A stretch of DNA of 64,000 nt, taken from contig CM072338.1 in assembly GCA_036874045.1 (NCBI GenBank), positions 14,220,501 through 14,284,500 of the forward strand, in the 5' to 3' direction. The notes beneath the pieces are model-generated. The model was not told the DNA's origin. It did not search any database and was given only the letters and a program-made list of their open reading frames with translations. The stretch is from Cymodocea nodosa (lineage: Eukaryota > Streptophyta > Magnoliopsida > Alismatales > Cymodoceaceae). Of the stretch, positions 12,243 to 23,042 are shown one piece after another. Both the position numbers and the translations under genes were made by a program. Within the stretch, counting starts at the first letter, position 1. Every line of letters starts with the position of its first letter.

Positions 12243-12661
12243 CACGTGTCGAAACTATAATGAATGACTTAAGTGAACTTTCGGTGAGTTATCTATAACT
12301 ATCTAAAATTACAGCTGGGCATCGGATAGTTATCTCTGTAACTCTCCAAAATTTCTTTTTATTTATAAAATAGCTAAGGACACGTGTCATGTTCTAGGAA
12401 ATTGACTTAAGTGGATTTTCGATGAGTTAGCTGTAACTATCCGAAATGCATCTGAGCATCGGATAGTTAGACCTATAACTCTCTGAAATGTTATTTTATG
12501 ATTAAACTACTGCTGACACGTGTTGAGATCTGGTAGATTTACTTAAGTTATATATCGGTGAGTTATTTGTAACTATCCGAAATGCATCTGAGCATCGGAT
12601 AGTTAAGTTTATAAGTATCCGAAATGCACCTAAGCATCAGATAGTTAAATTTATGCACGTG
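12243..12661 (+). promoter_or_regulatory. Four G-boxes at 136-139 bp period in the 5' LTR
   Basis: CACGTG at 12243-12248, 12381-12386, 12517-12522 and 12656-12661. After most of them comes ACTTAAGT, then inverted pairs around AACTATCCGA...TCGGATAGTT. In the 3' LTR the matching sites are 23370, 23508 and 23644; the fourth (23783) reads CACATG. CACGTG is the core bound by plant bHLH and bZIP factors (including ABA-type ABREs when written ACACGTGTC, as in the first two). Regulatory use is inference. Confidence 0.65.
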
Positions 12662-12808
12662 TTTTATAGTTAAATCAACGAAGAAAGTCCGTTGAGTTAT
12701 CAGTAACACCACGGACTATATATTTTCTAATATACCACTGTAGCGGTTGTAGGAACAAACAGTTAGAGGAGAAAAACCACGTTTGCATGTATCGTGTAGG
12801 GAAAGAAA

Positions 12809-13126
12809 TCATCGCCATTGATACGAATGAAGGAAATCCAACCGACCATTCAAAAAGAAGCAGTTACTACTGAAAAAATATAAAAGAAAAGAAGAAGGGT
12901 GTGATCGATGGACGGATAGTGTGTGCAGAGGAGGATGAGCGTCATAATTCTCTGAAGTACCATACCAACCACCATCATCACCACCATAATCACCAACCAT
13001 CGGAGGTCTATGAAGATACTTGCCTGATGTCGGGTCGATTCCGAGCCAAACACAGTGCCTGACAACCACTGTGAGGAGTGATCGCATCGCGGGAAGGGAA
13101 GCCATTTTCACCAAGCGCCGACTCAT
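12809..13126 (-). other. Antisense open frame within the 5' LTR
   Basis: 105-codon open frame (MSRRLVKMASLPAMRSLL ...). The 3' LTR has the same stretch open in two overlapping frames (23936-24263), and a diverged copy sits in the opposite-strand LTR near 28107. It is not recognised as a family. It is GC-richer than the rest of the LTR, so it could be an old captured exon or a 5'-leader-type sequence. The changes in the diverged copy do not look selected for coding. Confidence 0.35.
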
Positions 13127-13689
13127 ATTTCAGAAGATTGTAAAACTTTTAGCCTTGGCTTCGGGTTGATGCCTGTATGCTAAAGAGGAGATCATCTTGC
13201 AATTCTGGACTCGCGATTCTATAGGGAGAGGAGACAGGATTGTAAGTGGTTTAATTTTCAGTGGTGTAATCGCATTGCAAGTAGTGTCGGAAGTATTTAC
13301 TGTCAAATGAGATTACTTTACATTTCACCTGTCGCCCATTTCCATGTTTATATTAAAACAAAAATACCAAAAACAATTTATCTATGTTTGTATATTGTAT
13401 TTGAGTGTTGTATTGTTTGTGTTGTATCGTCATTAATGTTATCTTTGTCAGTGTTGTAATTGTTTTATGCTTATTTTAGTTTTACAATTTACTGAAATTG
13501 GTTTATTCAAAAGACTTAAAGATTTTAATGGTTACTGTTTGAATTATCTAAATGTTAGTATTGCTTAATGATAAATCCAATGTTAACTAACATTAAAGAG
13601 CTTAATTGATATTATTTACAATTTGTGGAATCGCACAATGGTTGGCCGAATTCCTCTGTAAATAGCAGTATTAAAAAAGAAAAGTGAGG

Positions 13690-13785
13690 CTCGTGGAGTT
13701 AACTTAAGTCCACGAAGTTAGTCCGTTGAGTTAGCCATAACTCAACGAACTTAGTTCGTTGAGTTAACTATAAGTCAACGGAGAG
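13690..13785. repeat. Three-hairpin array, 33-bp period, 5' LTR
   Basis: Hairpins CTCGTGGA.../...TCCACGAA, CCGTTGAGTTA/TAACTCAACGA and TTCGTTGAGTTA/TAAGTCAACGG follow one another. In the 3' LTR (24827-24917) their centres lie 32.5 and 33 bp apart. Confidence 0.85.
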
Positions 13786-14062
13786 CTTATTGAATATATA
13801 AATTTGATTGTTAACAAACGAATAGTTCTCAAGTTCTTCAGCAATTCCCTATGGGATCGACCTGTACTTGCACACTGATACAATAGACACTGTGCACTTG
13901 CAGTTAAAGTACAAATTGGAATTAATATCTAAATTGTATTAAAGGTTATTTGTTTACTTCTAAAAGTGAGAATAGGCATAAAGATAAATTAACTAAGTAA
14001 AAACAAAAGTAACAAATCCAAGTTTTTCTAGTGTAGTGCTGGGAAAACCTAAACAAGTTTTA

Positions 14063-14080
14063 TGGCGCCGTTGCCGAGGA
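14063..14080 (+). other. Primer-binding site, tRNA-Asp type
   Basis: TGGCGCCGTTGCCGAGGA, seven bases after the LTR end. It differs by one base from the complement of the plant tRNA-Asp 3' end as I recall it (TGGCGCCGTTGCCGGGGA). This primer is characteristic of Athila-group elements. Confidence 0.9.
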
Positions 14081-14199
14081 ATTGAATTGAATTAATTTAA
14101 GCAACTGTTAGAGCTGTTTCATTTTAATAGCCAAAGTTGTGTGTTTTCTTCTGTAATTGAGAATATGGCATATGCTTATGCTCAAAGATTTTTGAAACC

Positions 14200-15110
14200 T
14201 GTAATTAGCATATGTGAATTCTGCAATTTTGAATGACATGACATTTCTGACTGTTTGAAATTGAGACGTTTACAGATGGTTAGATCCAATGAACAACAAA
14301 TGAATTATCCTCAATATAATAGAACCGAGTATGAGAATCCTATAGTTTACCCAACAGATGGTCAGTATAGAATGTGTAATATGATGAGAGACACTGAAGT
14401 TTGGGATAGCTATGACAGACTGGAACATAGTATAGAGCAAAATCTGGACAAACTAGAATACTTGATGTGTCAACAACAAGAAATCAACCAAGTAAACTAT
14501 AAGTAAGCATATTCAGAACCTAAACAGGATATAATTTACGAAACTGAAAAAAACATAAAGAAAATTGATCAAAATTTGAATGCAATGAAATTAGATGATC
14601 TGGAACAAAAATTAAAAGCATTAGACGAAAATGCAATGGAAATACAAGTTATGCAACAGGACAATGAAAATTATAATATTATAAACCTACATAATTTGCA
14701 AAATATACAGCAAACAGAAAATACTAATGCAAGAGAATTTAAAGAATGCACTTTAAAATTAAAAACAATTGAAGATCATAATCACAAAAATGATATACAA
14801 AAACATCATGAAAGTAACGAAAATCTAGAAGATGTATGTGTAACATTAAGATCTGGAACTGATATACCACCAAGAACTCAAAATGAAAATGATATGAAGG
14901 TGGATAAGAGTAAAAATCAAAATGATAATGAAAATGTAATAGCTGAAAATCTAGAAATCACTGAAGAACAATCTGAATCTGCGAATGAAGCAAAAAATGA
15001 TCAAACAAATCAACTGAAAGAAAAAGAGTCTTTGAAATCAAAATCTTTAGCACCCTATCCTGAAAGATTACAACAAACAATACCTGAAAAACAAGAAAAA
15101 ATCAGTTTTT
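14200..15110 (+). pseudogene. gag C-terminal-like part (knuckle, TLRSG, PYPERL)
   Basis: Conceptual text in order: a CX2CX4HX4C knuckle near 14216-14258 (CEFC ... HDISDC); a Q/E/N-rich coiled-coil-like middle; then VTLRSG at about 14840 and PYPERLQ at about 15055. The TLRSG ... PYPxRL pair is the usual C-terminal signature of Athila/Tat gag. It sits directly after the primer site, ahead of the gag N-terminal-like part found 4 kb downstream, the reverse of the usual order. Fossil with a few breaks. Confidence 0.7.
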
Positions 15111-15114
15111 ATGT

Positions 15115-15600
15115 TTATATATATATATATAAATATAAAAAAAACATTAAAAATATATATATAACATAAAAATCGTTGTGGTTCAACCGACTGGATCCAT
15201 CGGTATGATCGGAACATAAAAAAATTGTATATTAATTTTCAGGAAAAAATATTAGTTTTACCGAAACATAGTATCTGTTCAATCGAAAGAAAAAATAAAA
15301 AAAATAAAAATATTTAGGTCTGACCGAAACATAGTATCGGTTAAACCAGTTACAAAACAGAAAAACTATTCTCTGTAATATTTTTATTATTATATTTGCT
15401 TGTATAGGGAGTCTGTTGAGTTACGCTTAACTCAACGAGCTTACTCTGTTGAGTCTTGAGTTAGTCAATGAGCTTATTCCGTTGAGTTAACTGTAACTCA
15501 ACGAGGTACTGTAGCTAAGACCTTGGATAAAATAGTAATAGTTGGTTCAGGAAATGACCTGATTACCCACCTAAACTTAGGGCTTATTTAAACTAAAACC
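15115..15600 (+). other. Noncoding spacer with TA microsatellite and hairpin modules
   Basis: A (TA)n run at about 15117-15133, three copies of a 'accgaaacatagtatcgg'-like phrase at 15180-15350, and TAACTCAACGAG / CCGTTGAGTTA hairpins at about 15410-15520. No coding signature. Confidence 0.6.
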
Positions 15601-15688
15601 TAGGGTTTTGGGGGCATTATCCGGTAAATCATTAAGAATTTAGAATAGTAGAAATCAGAGCGATTTCGTGCTGTTGTGTAACTCCACG

Positions 15689-17907
15689 ATGAGGAAGATG
15701 ACACCTGAATTCTAAGAAGAGGCTATTGATACATCAGAATTTCTGAAGGAATTAGAAGAGTAGCACACGCGGTAGAAGATCAGAAATACGACAAGAGAGA
15801 AAGAGCTACAGAGAGTAGAATCTGAACTTTTCAATTTCAGAAGAGATTTAGTAGATTTGGGTATACAAATACCTCAAATAATGGAAACACAAATCAGAAT
15901 AGCAACAGAAATAGTTGTAAGCAAGGAAAGACAAATAAGGCCAAGTAATGAAGTAGCCCTAGAATTAATCCAACGTAAGTCCCGGCTTTGGTTCAAAAGA
16001 TGAATCTGTAGACGAGCTAAATGGGTGATCTAGGAGCAAGAAAGGAAAGAAAATGAAGAAGAGGCAACTAAAGGACAAGAGGAGCTGATTGCTGAAAGAC
16101 CTGTTCCTAAGGAGTAGCAACCTAGACCTTCAGTTCCACCATTTAAGCCGTTGGCACGAGCAGAAATGATGGAGCCTTCGACTGAAGAAGAAATAAGAGA
16201 ATTTGCAGAACTGGTTCAAGTTGGGAAGAACCAAGGAGAATCAGAAGATTTGATAGTGGCCAAAGCCCACCTAGTGTTTGATGCACTTTACAAAAAGAGA
16301 GTTGTAGAAAAGTTGAAAGCCCAATATAAAATCAAAGTGGAACAGCATCACGAAGCTACTGCCAGAACTGCTGCCAAACCTGCTGCAAAAGAAGCTGAAG
16401 CTGGTCCTTCGAGACTAGTAATTATAGGAAAAGTTAAACAGGAAGAGCTAGTACCTGTGGCTCGAAGGCCTACAGAGCCTATTTTTGTAGATTTAATTTC
16501 AGAAGATGAAGAGGAAGAGTAGCACAATTAATCAGAAAAAAGATAGGAAAAGAAAAAGTGCCTGAATATGAGGGAATTAAATCTGAAGTACCAATTTTTA
16601 TAGGGCCTGTAGAGCAGATTTTTATTAACTTGCTATCCGATTCTGAGGAGGAGTAAGAGGAGCAAAGAAAGGAAGAAAATCAGGCTGAAATTAGTCTGCA
16701 GCCTATACAAGAAGAAATAGAAAGTAGGGCAGAAACTGAATTGCCCGTGACTCCATCCCAATCTATTACAGAATCAGAAAGAACAGTAATAGAATAGATT
16801 GGTAGTCAAGAGGAGCAAGAAAGAGCAGAAAATGAAGAGGCTGAAATAAGCCATTTGGACAAAAATAATTTCACAGATTCCACTGAAGAACAAGAAACTC
16901 TTCAGCAAATTATGGAAAGAATTCAATACAGAGTGGAGAGTTCTGCCGGCTCACCACCATAGACAGAAGCAAAAGCAAAAATCCAGGAATCTGAAGAGAA
17001 TGTCCAAATGCAGCCTATGCTAGAGGAAGATCAAGAACAAACCCCTCTAGAGCAACAAAGTCACCTTCCTGACCCGACTGAAACAACAATTTTGAATGAA
17101 GTACATTTTAGTAGTCAGGAAGCTTATACCAAATATCAAGAAATAAGGGGTTACAACATTATTTACAGTAGACCAGTAAATTGGGATGGAATGCAAGAAA
17201 TCAAAGAATTATTTGAATTCCAAGGTCTACTGCAATTTATATCTCAAGAAAGAGGGCATGCAGTATATGAAAATTTAGTGCCCTGTTTTTATGCAAATTT
17301 GAGAGAAAGAGAAGGAGCATTAATTTCAAACGTGGAGGAAGCTGATGTATAGATAACACCAAAGCTTCTCCACAATATTTTTGGTTTAAAGAATGAAGGA
17401 ATAACAATTTTGGAAGATACAACTGTAGTTGAATGGACTGAATAGCAAATTAAGGATTGTTTAGCTATCAATCCTGGTGTGCCATTATTAAACAGATTGA
17501 AGCATTTAAATGGTAAAGCACACATGGTAGCTAACATTCTGATTAAGAATGTTTATCAACAACAGGGCCATGACATAGAATTAAGTCAATTTGTCAAATG
17601 GGCCACATATGCAGTTGTAAATAAGATCCAAATAAATTGGTCTGCAGTTTTTATCTCCAAGCTGAAAACAGTGAAGAAGAAATTATTTTATGGAGATTTG
17701 ATTCCACTACTGATGGTGGACTGTATCGATTTCACTAAATGGACATCAAAAAGGATCAGATCAAGAACCATTTCTGTGAAAGAATACAAAAATTTTGTAG
17801 CTGCAGAACTAGCTGTACCTTTTGGAGGAATTACAGGAGCAGTAGAGAGGATTAATCAATTAGAAAAAGTCCAAAAGGAAGTAGATGAACTTAGGCATAG
17901 AGATTAA
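15689..17907 (+). pseudogene. Extra ORF with plant transposon protein-like C-terminal domain
   Basis: The N-terminal two thirds are strongly acidic and E/K/Q-rich (for example FVDLISEDEEEE at about 16485-16520), probably disordered or coiled. The C-terminal part (about 17080-17905) is globular: YTKYQEIRGYNI, RGHAVYENLVPCFYANL, FGLKNEGI, VANILIKNV, GHDIELSQFVKWATY, LIPLLMVD, and a final coiled-coil-like LEKVQKEVDELRHRD. The FYANL ... LKNEG pattern resembles the 'putative plant transposon protein' domain of Athila-group elements. Its position upstream of gag recalls ORF1 of Ogre elements. Homologous blocks lie at 7.2-7.85 kb on the minus strand. Biochemical role unknown. Fossil with several breaks. 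Confidence 0.65.
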
Positions 17908-18600
17908 ATTGTATTGTTCGTCTACTTATGTAAAAGTGTATGAAATTATATGATGTACTTGTATTGTAATTGATTCATATTAATGAATATAATTTTTCAG
18001 ATGCAATTTTCATACGTGTTTTGGATGTAAAATGAATGGAATTTATTGAATATTATGTAATTTGTGGAACTTTATGAATGAATATGTAATAGATTTACAA
18101 TTTGCTGAATGACAAGATAACTACTTAAAAATTTTTACATGTTATAAGGTAAAATGTAAATTCTGCATAACATAAAATGACCTACAAGTTAAATCTCTAT
18201 ATAAGATTTAGATTTAAATGAATTTTAATCAAAATGATGCATTAATGACATAGATTTAACTTTATTACAGTTAGTAGAATGAAAAAGAAAGAAAAAAGAA
18301 CAGAGAGGAACTTACGAGAGTAAAACTTAGAAGTTACTAAGTGTTAACTCAACGAACTTAGTCTGTTGAGTTAACCGTAACTCCACGAGGTCAGTAATAT
18401 AATATAAAGTCACTCCGTTGAGTTATCTATAATTCAACGAAGTTAGTCCGTGGAGTTAACAATAGTAACCGACTGTATTCTGTTGAGTTTTCTATAACTC
18501 AACGAGGTTAGTTCGTGGATTAAGCAGAACGGTTATTCTTTTAACCATGTACGAAGCTTCGTCGGTTTAGCGGTTACCAAAATTTGAAATTAGTAGTGGT
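17908..18600 (+). other. Noncoding spacer with hairpin modules
   Basis: AT-rich sequence, then (18340-18530) CTGTTGAGTTA/TAACTCCACG, CCGTTGAGTTA/TAATTCAACG and CTGTTGAGTT/AACTCAACGAG hairpins centred near 18375, 18427 and 18492. The last two are 65 bp apart, twice the 32.5-bp period. Confidence 0.7.
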
Positions 18601-18856
18601 ACACGTACCCATATAAACAAGAACCACGATGCATGTTGCAAGCCACGTTCTTGCAACGAGATTTATTCACTTTATGGATGCGCAGTATATATATAAAACA
18701 GAATGTTATTTACGAGTTACCAGCACTTTTAAAAGAAAGGAGACTGCGTTGGAGGAACTAGAAGGAGAAGCAGCTTATTCAACTTCATCCGACAACAAAT
18801 ATTTATTGAATGGAAAGCTTTAGACTGGTATGTAATTAATCTTCTGCTATTTATTT

Positions 18857-20110
18857 ATGAGCACATGGACTCGTTCTCTAAGCACTAAACGATTAGTAAG
18901 AACACCTACCCAGGAATTTTCATTGCAGAGGAGTACTGAAAAATTTTCTAAACTGAACTTTAACAAAATTCTTTGGGGTGTAGCTAACCTTTCTTTAAAA
19001 GAGAACGTAGAGATGGTTGCTCTAGTAGAAAAACCATTAGGAGAGATTCTGTATCCTGAATTAATTGATGAACCTTCATGTATTTGATTGCCAAACTTTG
19101 AGGGAGATAGGTTTGAACTGAAATCTAATTATATTAGTCAATTGCCACATTTTCATGGATTAGAAAGAGAGGATGCCTATTATTTCCTTAGAGAATTTAA
19201 CGAAGTTTGTCAAATGATGAAAATGCCGAACATGAGTATAGATGCTATTAAACTTAGATATATCCCTTTTTCTTTAAAAGACACAGCTAAGAGATGGTTA
19301 TATACTCTGTCGCCTGATTCAATTTCTACATGGACTGAATTTTACTCTATTTTTTTGGAAAAATATTATCCAACACATCAAACGATTAAAAAGAAGAAAG
19401 AAATATTAATGTATAGCCAAAAACAGGGTGAATCATTTTGGAAATATTTTGAAAGATTTACTGACTCAATGTCCACATCATGCAATGAGTAAAGCACAAT
19501 TAATAGGTATAATTTATGAAGGAATAGATGTTTCAACGAAATCTTTATTAGAATCTACTTGTCAAAATGGATTTTTAAAATTATATAGTGAAGAAGCATA
19601 GGCATATTTAGAAAATTTTGCAAAAAGAACTGCATAGTGGGAAAATTTGGCTAAAGCTATTGAAGATAAAAAAATATTGCCAAGAGGAATGCATGAAATA
19701 AATTCCAATACTATGCTTGAGGTGAAATTAAATGAATTAAAAAAGAAAATAGAAGAGTTATCATTAAATCAAAAGCTAGCAGAAAAGAATGCAAACATAA
19801 ATGAATTAGATATTATTTATGCTAGAAACCGGAGAGATAACTTGAGAAATTCTTATCATCCTAATTGGAGAAATCACTCGAATTTATCTTGGAGAAACAA
19901 CAATTTCCAGGGAGGAGAAAATATAAATGAGAAGAACATAAGTTATGAAGTATTAATTGAACAAGGAGCTAGAATAGATAAATTAGAAAAGATAACACAA
20001 CAAGTAAACAATCGTCTAGAATTTGTATTTGGAAATGCTGCAATTCAAAATCAGAATAGAAATATATCACTTAGACAGAAGGAACCAATGGAAGTTAGAC
20101 CTATTGGAGG
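18857..20110 (+). pseudogene. gag N-terminal-like part (retrotransposon gag domain)
   Basis: Clear Athila/Tat-type gag text: an ILYPELIDEPSCI lead-in; then FELKSNYISQLPHFHGLERE and RYIPFSLKDTAKRWLYTL (the retrotrans_gag core, about 19100-19480); then a helix-rich LEVKLNELKKKIEELSL segment; then HPNWRNHSNLSWRNNN (about 19858-19905), which corresponds to the NPGWRNHPNFSW hallmark of this group. Gag forms the particle that packages the element RNA. Fossil with a few breaks. Confidence 0.85.
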
Positions 20111-20129
20111 ATTGCCAATACAAGTTATA

Positions 20130-21290
20130 CCTAATCATGTCAATAGAACGGTTAATGAAATTGATACCTCTTCTGGGAGGGAAGTACTAAGTAACTTGTC
20201 AGCTAAAGATCTATGCAGGCTGTGTTGTGTATCAAAGGAAATTAAAGACTATATTGAAGAAAAATATTTTCAGGGACTATAAGCTGCAAAAATGACTAAG
20301 ATTAAAGATGGATTCATATGGAGGTCATTTAATCGTAGTTCAAATACCCATGAATATCTGACTATGGAAGAAACTACTGGAATTCCACCCAATGCATTAG
20401 AAGGAATAAATCATATTATGGGGATAGATGAAGGATTAATCATATACAATACGAAACCAATGTATGCAAGTTTATTATTACCTGATATTTTGATAAGAAA
20501 TCCTATAACAGGAGAAGAATGGAATATAGGAAGACCTAATAGATTTGAAGCACCAACTATAAATTGTGGGTCAACTTTAATATTTTCTAATAAAAATTCT
20601 GCAATTCCTGAAAAATTATATTATTGGAGACCTATAGGAAATTGGGGTGAAGATTTACACTTAAGTGTGTATAATTTTCTGAACAGATATTGGAATGAAA
20701 ATATTATGATATATCTAGGACAGAAATCATTAATTAACCAAACACATGTCATACTTGATGGATATATATATCTAGTCACAAAGATATCAATAGCATATAG
20801 ATCTGATTTATACATAGTGAGTATAGACAGTTATGATGATTATATAGAAATTTTACCTGTACCGAGTGAAATAGCTAAACCACCATCTGTAGAATTTAAT
20901 AAAATTTAAATAGGAATGTGGTATAATGAAGAAGATGATCCTACTTTATGTCTGATAAGATGGTGGGATGAACTGATGAAATTTCAAATATGGATTATAG
21001 AAGACATGAATGAATGGAAGTGGGAAGAGGAGTATATTGAAATAGATGTAGAAATAGAAACTACTACATTACCTTGGAACCAAAAAGGATCCCTTTCTGC
21101 ATTACATATCATTAATGGTAATACACTCGTATTTGGAATTTATAATATATTACATGTTTACAAATTAAGAAGGAACAAGAACTGTATTAAAACAGAATTA
21201 ATAGCAAGAAGAACTATGCCTAAAAAGTTTGCTTGGACTGATACATTTATTCCATTTGTTTCTACTTTCAATCATGTTCTTAAGCTGTGA
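20130..21290 (+). pseudogene. Captured F-box / F-box-associated (FBA-like) gene
   Basis: The gag-type text gives way to an F-box-like motif at about 20170-20250 (VLSNLSAKDLCRLCCVSKEI; compare the family pattern ILxRLPxKxLLRxRCVSKxW). Then come blocks typical of an F-box-associated domain: GIDEGLIIYN and LIRNPITGEEWNIGRP (20420-20540); HVILDGYIYLV and DDYIEILPVP (20745-20860); FQIWIIEDMNEWKWEEEY (20980-21035); a closing FIPFVSTFNHVLKL (21247-21288). F-box proteins are substrate receptors of SCF ubiquitin ligases. The gene lies where pol would normally begin. Capture of a host gene by the element is inference; no introns are seen, as expected for an RNA-mediated pickup. The assignment rests on pattern, not on a search. 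Confidence 0.65.
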
Positions 21291-23042
21291 TTTTGTGTGT
21301 TTAATGTTTTGTGTATTTTGCATTTATTTTTAGAAAAAAGAAGAAGAGAATTTTAAAGTTTTCATGTTCATTTTTATAAAAAAAAACAAACAAACAAAAC
21401 AAAATATCAATCTAGTTTGTTGGTATCTGTTCTGGGAAACCAACTAGTTTACTTGTGAGCCACCAAAGGCATAGGAGCCTGGGTTCCACACAAGACACTG
21501 ATTTATTAATATCTGTTAAATGTTATTTTGTTTTATATTTTGCTTTTATCTGTGAATGAAAAGTTTTACAGAATCAAAAATCAGAATATGCAGAAGGAGA
21601 TACAAATGAAACAAGGTATGTAACTAATTACTCATCCTGAATTTTAAATCAAGCAAAACTGTATTCATGTCTGCTACAATTACTGTACTTATTGTCAAAT
21701 CTTTTACATTGAGGACAATGCAAAATGTAGGTATGGGGGGAGGTAATTGAAGTAACAACCATGTAAGTTTGTTAATTAAAGAAATTAAAATAGTACTGCA
21801 AAGTTTTGAGGAAACTGAAAATTTTTATGAACTTACTGTAACTATTCGATAATTGAGACTATAAAATTTTTATAAACTGCTTGAATGTTATATTTAGAAG
21901 GCTATATAAGATGCTATTGAATTTACTAGTTATGCAAATCTAGATATAGTATCTTATGTTTTTCTGAATTTCATGAGTTTAATAGTTTCACGATTTTAAA
22001 ATGAAATCAGAATACTTAATGCTTAACCAGAAAATTATCTGAAGTCTTAAAGGAGCTGAAATATGAATTCTAGATTAAATAAAACACATATGATTAAAGA
22101 TACATTTAATTTGACTAATTGAACTTGTAGAATGATTTATGTGTAGATCTTATTAAACTATAGAAAAAGTATGAGCTTATTGAGATGGATTCATATTTTT
22201 AGTAAATGATAGAAGCAGAACTATATGAGATTGGTGATTACTGCATCTGTATTAATGAAATACATACACATACAATATGTGATTAATGTTTTGTTTTGTG
22301 TTTGTAGTTTGATTGAAAAAAAAAAAAAAAAAAACATTGAGAGTTTATTGAATTGTTTGATCATGAGCCTTTTGTAATTGAGCAGATAGGTATGTAAGGA
22401 TTGTTGACCTGAAAAAGGACTCTTAAAATCTGGCAACCTAAGATCCTGATTAGATCTGTGATTGTTGACTGAAAGCTCGTTACATAGGTACATTAGAAAG
22501 CTCTTGTATGATTCAAGCTTGTCAAATTAACTTTTAAAGTACAAAAAAAAAAAGAAAAAAAAAATACATATACTGTTCTAAAAAGATACAAGTGTTTTGT
22601 GAAATACAGATATCTTATGAATCTAGAAATCTTATGAATCTAGAATTGCTGAAATATGAATCTGGAATTGACTTTTAAAGTTGTTTAATGGAGATACAAT
22701 TCTTTATTTTTCTTGTCTTAATCAGATTGAATTGGATTGTACTTTGATTCGTATGTTGTTGAAATTTCTTCTAGAAATCTTATTGGAAAATTCAGGATGA
22801 CAGATGATGAAAAGAAGAACAAACGATAATATAATTAACACCTATATGATGATGATATACTTTGTATGTAATTTACATATATTCTAAGTATATTTGCAGG
22901 TTGATTACTAAAACATACAGAATATATTTTTATGCTAAACAGAAGAAAAACAAAGGGGAAGAATTAATTCTAGCACTTTTAAAGACCAATTAATTAGATC
23001 TTAGTTTGCTAAGGGACTAGCAAAATTTAGGTAGGGGGGAAG
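21291..23042 (+). other. 3' untranslated tail with Athila-type signature and polypurine tract
   Basis: No coding signature. At about 21708-21745 the stretch TTGAGGACAATGCAAAATG followed by GGTATGGGGGGAGG matches a phrase that commonly follows coding DNA in Athila/Tat-group elements and contains a second polypurine tract. A roughly 20-bp A-run lies at about 22316-22334. The terminal polypurine tract GGTAGGGGGGAAG abuts the 3' LTR (23029-23042). Confidence 0.7.

Larger units (their letters stand above)
11883..14055 (+). repeat. 5' LTR of the 13.3-kb element
   Basis: 2173 bp, TG...CA. The U3-like part carries four 136-139 bp repeats, each opening with a G-box and containing hairpins. The middle holds an antisense open frame (12809-13126). 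The last 250 bp carry the hairpin array and the 'ccctatgggatcgacctg...gtgcacttgc' stretch typical of Athila/Tat-group LTR ends (the latter from memory of the family). Confidence 0.95.

Noticed and set aside
14056-21290. Endogenous pararetrovirus (caulimovirus) as the source of the 9-kb interior
   Set aside because: LTRs, 5-bp duplications, a tRNA-Asp primer site and Athila-type gag text are all LTR-element features; no movement protein or viral RT is seen.
22316-22334. A-run as a SINE or processed-gene tail
   Set aside because: Lies inside the 3' untranslated part of the 13.3-kb element, with no SINE body or flanking duplication.
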